Positions 45,351-57,012 of a stretch of DNA of 64,000 nt are shown in pieces. The DNA lies in assembly GCA_029891385.1 (NCBI GenBank), contig CM057224.1, forward strand, positions 6,510,001 through 6,574,000, written 5' to 3'. Both the position numbers and the translations under genes were made by a program. A model generated the notes under the pieces. It made no database searches, was not told the DNA's origin, and worked only from the letters and a program-made list of their open reading frames with translations. This stretch comes from Erythroxylum novogranatense (Eukaryota > Streptophyta > Magnoliopsida > Malpighiales > Erythroxylaceae). The stretch's first letter is position 1. The number at the start of each line of letters is the position of its first letter.

Positions 45351-46040
45351 GTATTAAACACGCGCTGTTAAGACCTTTCATGTAACTAGAACAAGTACTA
45401 AATATTGTAGCATAAATGTTTTCTATATTGAGCTCATCCCTCTAAGACATACACTTCTCTAAAAACTCTTGAATCTTATTCTAAAATTAAAAATAAAATC
45501 AATATTCAATGAAAATATTATTACTTACTAATAAATTAAAAATGAACAAAAATATTGAACAACCTTTTATACTTACATAGTTGTTTTCTGCTTCTTCTGA
45601 TACCTATTCTTTACCTCCCTTATAGTGAGTGACTCTATATAATGTGATTCTATCGACTCTTATCCATATAATTCCTTCTCATTTTTTTATGTAACAAAAC
45701 TACAAGGCAAAATAAATAATTTATTGATTATTGATTTAAGTATAGCATGCAAACAAAGATTTTACATATTCATTTCAGATAACTACAAATAACTTTGACC
45801 CTTGACTATGAGTTGATTTCATTTTTGATCTACTGATGTTTACCTTTTCATATTTTTCCTAAATCAAGAAAATAAATATAACGTAGTCATTAAATCATCT
45901 AACAAAATTAATGCAAGCAAATGTAATGTAAATTTTAATCCGGAGGACAAATTAACAAGTAAGAATTTTATTAGTAGTCGGTACAAATATTATGGTAGGT
46001 GAATGTCAAGAATGCATTGTTTAACCTCTTGTAGGATGCA
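45351..46040 (-). repeat. CACTA-like transposase exon remnant and flanking AT-rich DNA
   Basis: Minus-strand 45665-45585 gives DRITLYRVTHYKGGKE followed after a stop by VSEEAENNY, comparable to the 'SWYHTHYDESKGQWPTT' segment in the exons at 39480-41220. This suggests either the continuation of the same CACTA element beyond the Athila insertion or a second copy. No terminus or subterminal repeats were found. Confidence 0.4.
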
Positions 46041-46516
46041 TATAATAGACATTGGTTCTGCCGGATTTTGGCTGAATTGTACATTGCTGTTTGGATCCAT
46101 GAGTCGGCTGCTTCACGTAAGAGTTTCGGTGTGAAGTTCCTGCAAAATAAAGAAAGGCACGTCGGGGGTTGTGTCCCGATTAGCCCCTCCGACGCTCAAG
46201 TCAGTTTTTTGTTGAAGATAAGGTTGCTGAATGCAGAGAAAACTAGGTTATGATTGCCTACCTCTTTTACGGTGGAATTATACCTTATATATGGAGCAGT
46301 AGTTAGGTTTAGGTCTTTATGTAGACTTCTACTTCTGCATGGAAGGTTTTCTCCTGCTAATGGCCGTGGATGTGTGGATCAGGCCCAGATTAATCAATGG
46401 GTGTGAGACTAACTGATCGGCCTGTGGGTTGTTGTGATTCGGTTCGGGCCCAGTACAACCGACCCGACCATAAGCCTCCCTACTCCTCGAGTCTGAGCGA
46501 AGAGAAGGGTCGAAGG
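46041..46516 (+). repeat. unclassified LTR-like remnant
   Basis: GC content is higher than in neighbouring DNA. 'gtgtcccgattagcccctcc' then 'gacgctcaagtcag' resembles a phrase common in plant LTRs, in plus orientation. Neither end nor a target duplication is clear. The right limit is the target site of element D. Confidence 0.35.
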
Positions 46517-47022
46517 AGTATTGTAACATCCCGTTATTGTTAGCAAGTGCATTTTGGTAAATTGGGACAGACTAATAGGTTTCATGGCATTTACTGATTG
46601 AGCAAGTTACTGGCCTCTAATTATAGAGGAACGGGTTTATTGCATATGCATTTATTCATAGGCACATGCATTCATCATTTTCCGGCATTTTAATTGTGAG
46701 TATGAATTGATTGGATTGTGAACTGACTAAACTGACTGGATCATGATTGATTGAGAAAATTAAGAGTAATTGGGCTCGAATAATTGATTTAGAATAGTTT
46801 AAGAGTGATTGATAATTGATAGTGGCTTATAGGAAATTTTTGAGAAAATCAGGAGAAAATGCCCGGATCGAAAATTTTGGACTGACAGACCGATTGACCG
46901 TATAGTACTGAAAGAATTGTCCAATGGCAATGGAAAAATTAGAGTTATACTGTTAGGAAATAAAAACGTTGAGCCATTGAAATTTAGAGAATGAAATTTG
47001 GACTGATTTGGAAACTTAGGTC

Positions 47023-47030
47023 TATAAATG
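47023..47030 (+). promoter_or_regulatory. TATA box of D 5' LTR
   Basis: TATAAATG in 'aggtctataaatggtcag'. A pyrimidine-rich leader (tctcctctccctcctcc) begins about 45 bases downstream. Confidence 0.65.
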
Positions 47031-47435
47031 GTCAGGTTTGATTTTTGGGGATTTTCCTAAGGCATTTTCGTTTCTCCTCTCCCTCCTCCCGCGTTGATCT
47101 TCGGTTCCTCCCATCGGTGAGGATCTTCGAGTTTTTTCCTTGTGGTTTCTTCTTATTGTGCTAGGCTAAATGGTTTATTGTGATTGTTGAAGGTTGAGAA
47201 GCTTGGAGAGTGGATTAATCGTTGATTTTGAAGGATTTTAGGGTTACGGTGATTTTGAGAGATTTGTGGATTTGAGCTTGATTGGTAAGTTTTAATGGCA
47301 TTAATGTTGTTATTAATGGTTTTTATTGCATTTATGGCATTTATTATGGTTGATTTGGGTAGTTGGGAGTGTTTATGGGGTTTTTAGAGAGAGATTGTAC
47401 GGAAATCGATCGGAGAAGACGATCGGGTCTTCGCA

Positions 47436-47618
47436 CGTCGCGACGAGCGCAGAGGCGTTAGGGCTTCGTCGCGACGAGTAATTAAATTTGTTAGTCGCGA
47501 CGAGCTCGGCTGGGCGTCGCGACGAGCGAAGAAATGTTACGTCGTGACAAGCCAAGTAGCTTACGTCGCGGCGAACGACCCGTATACGACGCGACGAGAG
47601 TCGCAAGGTCGCGGCGAA
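47436..47618. repeat. CGTCGCGACG palindrome array in the D LTR
   Basis: Exact or near copies of CGTCGCGACGAG start at about 47436, 47467, 47493, 47515, 47540, 47564, 47587 and 47608, with steps of 21-31 bp. The core TCGCGA is self-complementary. The array lies roughly 380-560 bases downstream of the putative transcription start. Confidence 0.85.
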
Positions 47619-48786
47619 AGGGACTTTTCTGATTGGTTTAATTTCAATTCATTAGTTATAATTTATAGTATAGACCTCCGATTGAGGTGATTCTCGATTC
47701 ATTATGAACTAGGGAAAGAGGTCTACGATTGAGGATAATTATGGAAGTTAGAATTTAATCTAATGGTATTGATTTATCGAGATTAAGGTAAATTATGGTT
47801 CTAATAACGACCTAAGTATTGAATTATGATTTGGAGTTTCAATTGGGATTTTCAATAGAGGTTTTGACTCAATGGATAGGGAATTGCTATAGGGAATATG
47901 AATTTGGGAAATTGAACTGAATTTTTGGATTGGATCAATTATTGTCGATCAATTGAGCGAAGAGTTGGAATTGGGCATAAGATATCAAGATTGGGTTTAG
48001 TGCCGGGAAAATCGTGAACATGCATTGTACATAACTCCATTGAGACATATGCATCACTGAACTGTTTAATTGAGCATTTAGTTATGGGACTATATTTAAA
48101 TGTTATAGAGGCGTCGTTGGATCGTCGTTCCACGGACATTGTTGGGACTTCCAGGCACTAGCTCGGAAGTAACAGGTTAGTAACCTAGTTGGTTTCTCAA
48201 ATTCCTGATTGTCTAATTGCTCTATGTGAATTACTTGCCAATGCGAATTGCATAATTATTGAACATATTGGATTGAATTGCATGTTTTTACTGTACTGAA
48301 CGGGACCGATACATGACACTGGAAATTGCAATACTGGGCTTTTATAGCCATACACTGAATTACTGAACACTGCATTACATGCATAAATGCATGATCAGAT
48401 AATGGAAATGTGACCCAAGTTGCTATTATCACTGAAAAGAGCCTCGAGCTCTATCATCAGATCGACCGACCTCGAGCCCGAGGGGAGAAATCTCGACGCG
48501 CGTCCCCATCAAATCTTGGTGAGCACTTGGGCACAACATCAATAAGCGAAAAGAGTTACCTATGCATTGTATACACATGAATGATTGATTTGTGACAATG
48601 ACTGATTACGTGATGGCATGATTTACTGTGAATTGCGATATGATACTGCAAATTGTTACATACTACTGTAAATTGTGATATGATACTGTAAATTGTTGTA
48701 GAATACTGTAATTGGTATATGATACTGTTAATTGAATATTACCGTGCTATGCTGTACGCATTATGCGTAATGCATGATTTGAGTGA

Positions 48787-48850
48787 ACCATTGATGATGG
48801 TTTCTCACTGAGTTCGCAAACTCACCTAAAATTGCAACCTATTTTTCAGG
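48787..48850 (+). promoter_or_regulatory. conserved U5 block of D LTR
   Basis: ACCAT-TGATG-ATGGT, then TGAGTT-CGCA-AACTCA, then CCTATTTTTCAGG. The order and spacing match A, B and C, here on the plus strand next to an identified PBS, which shows that the block lies about 375 bases before the LTR end. Confidence 0.65.
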
Positions 48851-49230
48851 ACTTATAGAGTAGACCCCTAGCTCCGGAGATAGTCTTTTCCTGCCGTGCG
48901 AGCGTGCTGACAAGAGAAGCGATGGCATACAGGTCGGTCAGCTGGGTTGGACGTTTGAGGATGACTTAGGATAGATGCTTGTATCAGTTTCCTTTTTGGT
49001 GTTGTTTAGGGGACTGATAAACTTGTCTATTCTGATATTGGATGACTGTATCATGATTATTTTGAATTTTAAATTTATTGATTTATGATATATTATGGTT
49101 TTAATTATTGCGATGCCATGTAGATTTTTGTGGAAGTTTTCTGGTAGTGCGCCTTTATCATGGGATACGTGTCGGATCGACCTTCGGGCGTCCCGATGTG
49201 TACCCTACAGTGAGGGGGCGCTACATTAAG

Positions 49231-49246
49231 TGGTATCAGAGCATGG
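49231..49246 (+). other. primer-binding site of D
   Basis: TGGTATCAGAGCATGG five bases after the LTR end matches the initiator-Met type expected for Ty3 chromoviruses. Confidence 0.9.
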
Positions 49247-49404
49247 TTTGGCATCTTTTGGGCATAGTGTATTTTAGGCTGGAATACCTGTGAAAAGAGC
49301 AGAACTGATCATAATTTCTTGTCTGTTTTAGGTCATCCGTACTGGGAGATCGAGTTGAGTTACCAGCTGACCTGTAATCGGTAGGAGCTAGTAGGGAGTC
49401 TCCG

Positions 49405-50435
49405 ATGCCTCTTTCAGAGGAGTTGCCTCCTCGAGTTCCTGTGAGACGGGAACGGAGATATGATCGATCGCGTGGCGGGGTCGTGGATTTCTTTGGCAAA
49501 GATGCACTCGCTAAAGTCGAGGATGACTAGAGAGGACTGTGAGAGTCCTCGATCAGATGGACTGTGACCCGGATGAGCATTTCGACTACGTGGTTTCCTT
49601 GCTTCAGGATCCGGCTTACCATTGGTGGAAGACTGTTCCGGGCAGTACCACCAGGCCCTGTACACAGACATGGGATGACTTTCTGAGGGCCTTCAAGGAC
49701 AATTACATGCCTAAGGTCTATCTGGAAATGAAGATGCAAGAGTTCTTAGAGCTGAGACAGGGGCAAATGTCAGAAGCCGATTATGAGGTGCAGTTCAATG
49801 AGCTGATGGGATACGCTTTGACTCTGATTGCTATTGAGGCTGACAGGTGTTGGCGTTTTGAGGGCGGACTCAATCTGGAGATCCATACCCGACTGGCCAG
49901 GTCCGATATGGGCAATTTCATTGAGCTGAGGGCTGCTGTAGTGAGGATAGAGCAGCTACTGAGACAGAATATGACTGAGACTGGTCAGGAGACCAGGAAT
50001 AAGAGATCTAGTGATAGCCAGGGCAGTGCTGGCAGAGGGTATAGCAAGCATCAGAGTAGGCCCTTCAGGTCTGCAGGAGGGACTAGACAGACTGGTCATG
50101 GGCAGAGGGGCAGATTTGTACAGACTGGTAGTGGTGGCGGTAGTGCATGAGTTTCAGGGCAGTCTGTTCCTTTATGCGAGCATTGTGGCAAGAGGCATAG
50201 TGGAGAGTGTCGATGGCTGTCTGGAGCCTATTTGAGGTGTGGTTCGATGGACCACCTGGTAAGGAACTGTCCAAAGACTGTGGGAGCCCAGTCTACTATG
50301 ACTGGAAGATCAGGTAGCTATACCACGGTGCAGCAGAGCCGTGGTGGTGGATCAGGATGGAGAGGCCGAGGCTGAGCAGAGGGATTCGCAGTGAGGTCAG
50401 AGGGTCTGAGCAGCAGACAGCATTCTTAGGCTAGG
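49405..50435 (+). pseudogene. gag of Ty3 Tekay/Del-like D
   Basis: An ATG at 49405 starts MPLSEELPPRVPVRRERR but runs into TAG at about 49528. The capsid resumes in another frame at 49539 (DPDEHFDYVVSLLQDPAYHW, then WDDFLRAFKDNYMPK and YEVQFNELMGYA), so the gag N-terminal part is deleted or frameshifted. After a TGA (50148-50150) the same frame encodes CEHCGKRHSGEC and CGSMDHLVRNCP, two knuckle-like motifs. Further stops (about 50373 and 50428) interrupt before protease. All stops are explicable by C>T change at CGA or CAG. Confidence 0.85.
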
Positions 50436-50444
50436 GTCTATGCC

Positions 50445-51343
50445 ATGACTCGGCAGGAGGCCCAGGATTCCCTGGATGTTGTTGCGGGTATGCTTCTGAT
50501 TTCTAATTTTGAAGCATATGCATTGTTGGATCCTGGATCCACTCATTCCTTCATTGCACCGCATTTAGCATGTAGACTGCATGGGGATAGGCAGAGGTTA
50601 CAGTATGGGTTAGAGGTGAGTACACCTCTAGGTAGTACGACTATATTGGGAGAGGTCTGTATAGGGTGTCCGGTTCAGATCGACCGAGCAGTTCTGAGTG
50701 CTGATCTGATCATTTTGCCTCTGAGGGAGATTGACGTGATATTGGGGATGGACTGGTTGACTGCTCATAGGGCTATCATAGACTGTTATGCCAAGGAGAT
50801 TGTATTGGAGTCTCCTGGTCAGCCCAGGGTTGTTTTTCGAGGAGATAGTCAGGCAGTGCAAGCGAGGATGATATCCTTCCTGAGTGCCCTGAGATTGATG
50901 CAGGGAGGTTCTGAGGCCTATCTGGCTCACGTAGTGGATTCTAGAGTCGAGTGGAGATTGCAAGATGTTCCCGTAGTCAGGGAATTTTTGGATGTGTTTC
51001 CCGAGGAGTTACCGGGATTGCCGCCAGAGCGGGAGATAGAGTTCTCGATTGATCTCGTTTCCGGTACCGCTCCTATATCGATACCTTCGTATAGGATGGC
51101 ATCGGTGGAACTGAGGGAACTTAAGGCTCAATTACAGGAGCTACTGGATAAGGGGTTTATCATACAGAGTGTTTCGCCATGGGGAGCTCCGGTATTATTT
51201 GTAAAGAAGAAGGACGAGACTCTGAGATTGTGTATCGATTATAGGCAGTTGAATCGGGTGACAGTGAAGAATAAGTATCCACTGCCTAGGATCGATGATC
51301 GATTTGATTAGTTGCAGGGAGCTCGGGTGTTCACTAAGTTGGA
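50445..51343 (+). pseudogene. protease and N-terminal reverse transcriptase of D, cut by LTR E
   Basis: This continues the gag frame (297 bases after the TGA at 50148). The protease site is [17 protein letters not shown] (D-P-G, as in Tekay-type elements), followed by [20 protein letters not shown]. The RT entry region reads [40 protein letters not shown] and [23 protein letters not shown] at 51309 replaces an expected glutamine. The coding sequence ends abruptly at FTKLD where LTR E starts at 51344, before the YxDD site. Tekay/Del placement rests on these motifs. Confidence 0.88.
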
Positions 51344-51528
51344 TGTAGCGCCCCCTCACCGTAGGGTACACATCGGGACACCCGTAGGTCGCTCCGACAC
51401 GTATCTCACGATAAAGGTGCACCACCACAACAGTTTCACTAATATCCACATGGCATCGCAGTAATTATATCACAATATATATCAGAAATCAGTAAATTAA
51501 AATCCAAAATAATAATAATCTGATACAG
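51344..51528 (-). mobile_element. LTR E, terminal 185 bp, minus orientation, inserted in D reverse transcriptase
   Basis: TGTAGCGCCCCCTCACC is the reverse complement of the end of the D LTR (GGTGAGGGGGCGCTACA). The whole 185 bp aligns inversely with about 49040-49225. It is cut at 51528 by LTR F. The rest of E should lie beyond the far end of F, outside the window. Confidence 0.8.
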
Positions 51529-51864
51529 TGTAACATCCCATCATCAATTGGAAGGGTAAAATAGTAAATTTGACATAGGATGGAATAGATTTGGAGTGCA
51601 TAGGACTGTTCATGCATAATAGGATTGGTCCACAGTCACATTCATGCACATGAAATTACTGTACATGCATACATGATGTTCCCGGTTTGCGTGCCTAAGA
51701 TAATTTTATTGGGATTAACGTGGTTAATGGGTTTGAAAAATTATTCTGAGTACGCCATAAATTGTTTTCTATTTTAAGGGATTTTTAGGAATTTTTCTGG
51801 ATTTTTCCGGAGAAAATTTCCGGACCGGAAAAAAATCGCTAAGTGGCGAACCGGCCGATTTTCG
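51529..51864 (+). mobile_element. LTR F, first 336 bp, plus orientation
   Basis: TGTAACATCCCATC starts at 51529 inside LTR E. The segment ends at the tttcg duplication created by Copia K, and the same LTR resumes at 61492. Joining '...ccgattttcg' to 'gtagcgaaaattgctatcc' restores the sequence seen in minus orientation in LTR A near 7828-7860. Confidence 0.85.
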
Positions 51865-53699
51865 TGTAGGAAAATCCCGGGGTAGGCATCACATGCCCAC
51901 AGTGCGGAATTTAAAATTTTGAGTCCCGGGACATTCCCGAAAGCCAGGATCCATGTGTAAGTACAAACAATCAAACCATAACGACCAAAGGAGACCGTCT
52001 CTAACGGATCCACGCAGAGGTCGGAAACCTAACCGACAAACTCTTTTGACCGGGAATAGCTAGACTAAAGAAAAGAGTGCTAGCTCTTACCTTAGCCTTG
52101 GAGAGCAAATGAAATGATCTTGGTGGAGCCTTGGAGAAGTAGAAGCAATCTTGAATGGATGATAGGAAGAAGATGAAAAACAAATTTTTTCAAGCTAACT
52201 CTTAAGCTTTCGACTCTTCTCATTCAACCTACGTACAAGCTTCTTGTCCACCCACTTCTTATATGTATATTTAACCATTTAAAGACATAAGAAGGCATGG
52301 TGGATGGCTCATCCACGTAGGAGGCATAATAATGCCTTAAAATGCTAAATAATGATTAGGTTTGACTTTTCAAACCATTTCATCTCCACCATTTTTGGTT
52401 CCACCGAAAATCATATATATATATATATAATTAATTAATTATTTACTTAATTAATTAATATATATAATTGCTGAAGTGGTCCACCAAATTGGGTTGGTCC
52501 TACCGCCTGCCGAGCCCCGGCGAAAAATCGCTTAAAGCGGTTTTCAAAGAATGTCGATGTCGCGATCTCATCGGACATATCCCAATCTCATCGGGATCCC
52601 TTTAATCCTATTGCTTTCCGATATCGGATCTACGTCTCAAACTATTTTACTGATTCTCCGAGTCACTCTTATGCGTGTGACCCATTAGGTTCCGGTTATG
52701 TTGGCCACTTAGATTAACACTTAATCGAGCAAGTCATGAGCGGTATCTAGCAACACATCACGACCCCAATTGACCGGAAAGTAATTGGTTTGACTAATGA
52801 AACCATATCACGAACCCTTTCATAGACAATTACCGTGCAATTCGTCCTTTCACCATGCTATACCCCACTTGGTTTGAGTATGGGCAATGTGTCAACTCTT
52901 ACTAGACCGATCGATCAAATCTAGTCCAAGTGTAATCGCTCGCCCTAGACTCATTACTTTATATGTCCATGAAGACCATCTTCATGACATATGTATGTTC
53001 CACGCCAGAGACTTCAAAGTAATGATCCCGATAAGAGGCCATGGGTATCTCTTCTGCTATAATGAAGTGGTGAATCCTCTATTGGCTACTCAATTACCTT
53101 CAATACCTCAAGTCGCACCCAATCACCACCCTATGAGCGACCTCGAAAGGCAACAAGGAATGGAGTCAAAGTATAGAATCAAGACTCAAGATATCCTCGA
53201 GTACCTCAAGTCTAAGGATACTTGCACCATTGCTATGATGAGATTATCACCGACATTTGTATAGACATCCATGTGATGATCTCATAGCAGGTCATCCAAT
53301 GTACTTACTACCACTAGTAAGCATCCACATGTCAAATCCAAATATCTCAATATTTACGCTTTTACGAGATCCACCGCTGATCCAATCAAGGAGTTTGACA
53401 TGTGCTTAGTCTATCCGGATTAACGATGTCCAGTCTCATTAATCCTATGACTAGGATAATTTAGATACCGACATAATTGCACATGATAGGAATCTCAATA
53501 GTATGATCACATCATAATTTCCTTCATGCTATGTCATGTATCGTGACTTCATTAATTTGATTAAAGATCATTATCAATTCATAATAAAATGAATATCAAA
53601 TAAATGAAATATGCCTTGCTTTATTTATTCATAAAGTCCGCATACATGACTATGAACAAAATGCGCTAAAGGGATTGCCTTTAGGGCACTACTCTAACA
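51865..53699 (-). repeat. 3' LTR of K (1835 bp)
   Basis: Aligns throughout with 59631-61486. Contains an (AT)n/(TTAA)n tract at about 52408-52470. It is 21 bp shorter than its partner, mostly through one- and two-base gaps in G- and C-containing runs. Confidence 0.93.
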
Positions 53700-53710
53700 A
53701 TCTCCCACTG
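53700..53710 (-). other. polypurine tract of K
   Basis: Minus-strand CAGTGGGAGAT directly precedes the 3' LTR start TGTTAGAGTAG. Confidence 0.85.
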
Positions 53711-53739
53711 ACCTAAAGCCAATCGCCTTGGTATCTAAT

Positions 53740-54474
53740 ACCATAAGCGAGTACATGAGAATCAAAATTCTTACGTGGCAATGGCTTTGTCAACGGATCA
53801 GCAATGTTCGCTCGTAGAATTCTCTCTATCAGACATCACCTCGAGCAATGATCTCTCGAATCAAATGGTATCGGTGGAGTAATGTTTTGGACCGTTGATG
53901 AGACCTTGGTTCCTTTGCTCACAGAATAGCTCCATTGTTGTCACAATACAATCAGATGGGTCCATCACAACTAGGAACCACACCAAGTTCAAGAATGAAC
54001 TTTTGATCCAAACTTCCTTTCTTTGCGTCGATGCGGCAATGTACTCGCCTCGGCCGTTGAATCGTGCATCCGTCTCCTATTTGGAACTCTTCCAACCGAT
54101 CGCTCCGCCATTTAGTGTGAAACATAACCTGATTGGGACTGAGTCGCCCTTATCGATTGAAAATCGCATCAGATGCCGCCACTGGAGACTTCCATCTCCA
54201 TATATCAAGAAAACATCCTTAGTTCTTCGCAAGTACTTTAGGATATTCTTGACACCACCCAAAGACCCTCACCAGATTCGATTGGTATCGCCGTAACACT
54301 TAGAGCATATGATACATCGGGTCTCGTATATAGCATTGCGTATATAATAGATCCCATCAGACGATACGGGATCATATTCATACGCATCCTCTCATCATGT
54401 GTCTTAGGACATATGGACTTCGAGAGTGTTATCCCATGAGTAATGGAAGAAACCCTCTCTTGGATTGCTCCATG
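53740..54474 (-). pseudogene. RNase H region of K
   Basis: Minus-strand fragments such as LKYLRRTKDVFLIYGDGSLQ (54255-54196) and FTLNGGAIGWKSSK (54118-54077), with 'CDNNGAI'-type sequence near 53935, correspond to the RNase H part of the intact J frame. Small indels break every frame. Confidence 0.75.
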
Positions 54475-55260
54475 CTAAACCTCTTTAGCACCTTGTCTAT
54501 GTATCGCTGATCGTGAAAGACCAAGCAACCTCTTCGATCTATCTCTATAGATCTTTATCCCAAGGATATAAGTTGCTTCTCCAAGGTCTTTCATGGCAAA
54601 TTGTTTGACAACCAAATTTTCTTGATTGCGGATTGAGACATCGCTTCCTAGCAACAATATGTCATCTACATATAACACAAGGAATACGATCGCAGCTCCA
54701 TTAACTTTCTTGTACACAAGTGTTCATCCGGATTTTGTGAGAAACCAAACTCTTTGATTGTCTCATCAAAACGGATATTCCAACTCTGGATGCTTGCTTC
54801 AATCCATAAATGGATTTCAAGCTTGCATACCTTTTCGCCATCAACGGAAATGAAGCCCTCGTGTTGTGTCATGTACACATCCTCACCGATTTCCATTCAG
54901 AAAGTCGTTTTCACATCCATTTGCCATATCTCATAATCATAATGAGCGGCAATGGCTAGGAGTATCCTAATGGATTTAAGCATTGCTATCGATCAAGGTC
55001 TCGCCATAGTCAACTCCTTGTCTTTGACGAAAGCCTTTAGCCACAAGCCTTGCTTTATAGGTAATCACATTACCATCCATGTCGCTTTCTTCTTGAAAAC
55101 CCATTTGCACCCTATAGGTTTTATCCTTCAAAAGGCCAACCAAAGTCCATACTTGGTTGTCATACATGGAATCCATTTCGATTTCATGGCACGAAGCCAT
55201 TTTTCGACTCAACTCTTCGTAACCTCTTCATAGTGGTAGGCTCATCATCCTCTATGAGCA
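54475..55260 (-). pseudogene. reverse transcriptase of K
   Basis: Minus-strand pieces in order: EIEMDSMYDNQVWTLV (about 55185-55138), DMDGNVITYKARLVAKGFRQ (about 55085-55026), GEDVYMTQHEGFISVDGEKV (about 54890-54830), NIRFDETIKEFGF (near 54770) and FLVLYVDDILLLGSD (about 54685-54641) followed by LGEATYILGIKIYRDRSKRL. The catalytic YVDD is intact, but at least three frame changes lie between the pieces. Confidence 0.85.
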
Positions 55261-55269
55261 ATCGTCATT

Positions 55270-56300
55270 CTGCTCACTCATGAGAAATCCATATCTCTCG
55301 TGAACAGAGCGATCCTACTTGACCTACAATTTCGTGTGAAGTAGAAGGTTGAACTGCTACCTCATCAGTATGAGTTACAGCTTCGTGTTCAGCGATTGAT
55401 CCGCGTCGTCTGAGCATCTTGAACTTATTCAAGTTCAACTTTGCTCCCATCGCCCTCTTTAAAAGAAACTCTTTCTCTAAAGACAGCATGCATCGAAACA
55501 AACACCTTTTGTTCCTCAAAGAAGGTAGAATTGATATCCTCTTGTTTCTTTAGGATATCCTACTTAACAAACACTTGTCGATTTTGCCCAAGCTTATCTC
55601 GATGTCCGCTTCACATAAGGTGACAACCCCATACTTTCAAATAAGAAAGATAAGGTTTCTTGTTAGTCCACATCTCATATGGAGTAACATCAATCGCTTG
55701 ATGGAACTCGCTTAACAAGTAAACAAATGCCTCAAGTGCATATCCCCAAAAGGATTTTGGTAATCGTAAAAAGCCCATCATAGATCGTACTACGTCCAAC
55801 AAGGTTCGATTTCTCCTTTCGCCACACCATTATGTTTGTGGTGTGTAAGGAGGAGTCCATCGAGATAATATCCCATTATCTACGAGATAATCCAAAACTC
55901 TTGATCTAAGTATTCACCACCACGATCGGATCGTAATGTTTTGATACTTTTACCAAGTTGTTTTTCTACTTCATTTCAATTGTTTGAACTTTTCAAACGC
56001 TTGATTTGTATCTCATCGACACTGGTACCCATATCGAGAATAATCATCGATAAAGGTAATGAAGTAACGGCAACCACTTCGGCATGGATGGACATCGGAC
56101 CACATACATCCGAATGTATTAGGTCTAATAATCCGATCGCCGCTCACCCTTTCCTTAAAGGTAACTTAGTCATCTTGCCTAATAAACAAGATTCACATGT
56201 GTCATATGATTCATAATCGAATGACCCTAAACTTCCACTCTTGTGGAGCTTAGCGATCGTCTCTCATTTATATGGCCAAGCGATAATGCCATAAGTAAGT
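55270..56300 (-). pseudogene. integrase of K
   Basis: Minus-strand 55802-55611 gives MLDVVRSMMGFLRLPKSFWG and YEMWTNKKPYLSYLKVWGC, the end of the core and start of the C-terminal region. Upstream (about 56275-55810) the core can be followed only across frameshifts. The 'WHYRLA' end of the adjoining 56546-56268 frame marks the pre-integrase zinc region. Confidence 0.75.
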
Positions 56301-56990
56301 TGATTTTAAATTATCTCTTTTATGTCTTTTAGCGTCATTGACATTCATAACCGGATGTGACATATCTAATATGTAAATTCCATTGCATAATGTACCAAGA
56401 CCATAAAGCATTCCATTTGAACTAATAGAACAACCATTGTTACCAAAAGACAAATGGAAACCAAATTTATTTAAACAAGAAATGACAAGATGTTCTTTGT
56501 TAACACGGCACAAAATAACAATCATCCAAGTTAAGTACAAGCCCAATCGGGAGTGTCAAAACATAAGTCCCTACGGCTAATGCAAAGAACTCTTGCTCCA
56601 TTGCCAACACGCAGTCCATTTCTCCCTTTATGAGTCAGCCATCGTCCCACGAGGCCCTGCATATCATTACATATGTGTGAGCCACAACCGTATCTAATAC
56701 CCATATGTTATGATCGAAACAAGATTAACCTCAATGACAAACATACTCAAGAAGTCGAGGCATCCGATGCCTTCTTCGCTTCGCCTTCCAGATAGATTTT
56801 GCGATTCGCCTCCAATGACCGCCTTACCGAATGGAAGCAGTACCTTTTGGTGCGATCTCTTTGGTCTTCTTCTTGCCTTTCACGCGCTTCCTTTCGCTTC
56901 GAGCCTTTTTTTTCTTCTGCTTCTCTTCTTGAACCAGAGGAAGAAGAATCCACCAATAAGAACGCCTTGCTATCTTGCTTGACAACTTGT
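56268..56990 (-). pseudogene. nucleocapsid, protease and pre-integrase region of K
   Basis: Minus-strand 56546-56268 reads LSFGNNGCSISSNGMLYGLG and STYLWHYRLAI, the protease-integrase junction of Copia. Minus-strand 56956-56747 is highly charged and includes KRYCFHSV, a damaged zinc knuckle. The protease active site cannot be read cleanly. Confidence 0.65.
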
Positions 56991-57012
56991 TCTCATTGCT
57001 TGAGCAGATTGA

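Larger units (their letters stand above)
46522..49225 (+). repeat. 5' LTR of Ty3 Tekay/Del-like element D (2704 bp)
   Basis: It starts TGTAACATCCCG and ends GGGGGCGCTACA, followed by a five-base spacer and a PBS. TATAAATG at 47023-47030 marks the probable promoter. A CGTCGCGACG palindrome array (47436-47618), a GAGCCTCGAGCTC hairpin (48439-48451) and the U5 block (48787-48850) follow, all in sequence expected to be transcribed. This LTR gives polarity to the related solo LTRs A, B and C. Confidence 0.9.

Noticed and set aside
45615..45630. CTTATAGTG as the right terminus of the CACTA element starting at 38708
   Set aside because: Only 9 bp match the inverted end, no subterminal repeats are near, the flanking 3 bases do not repeat cct, and the sequence lies inside a transposase-like exon on the minus strand.
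48418..48540. CpG-rich patch as a cellular promoter island
   Set aside because: It is the homologue of the hairpin-rich segment in LTRs A, B and C and lies well inside the D LTR, with no gene downstream other than D gag.
52887..53264. 125-codon plus-strand frame as a gene inside K
   Set aside because: It lies in the 3' LTR of K. The collinear segment of the other LTR (about 60670-61050) does not keep the frame open.
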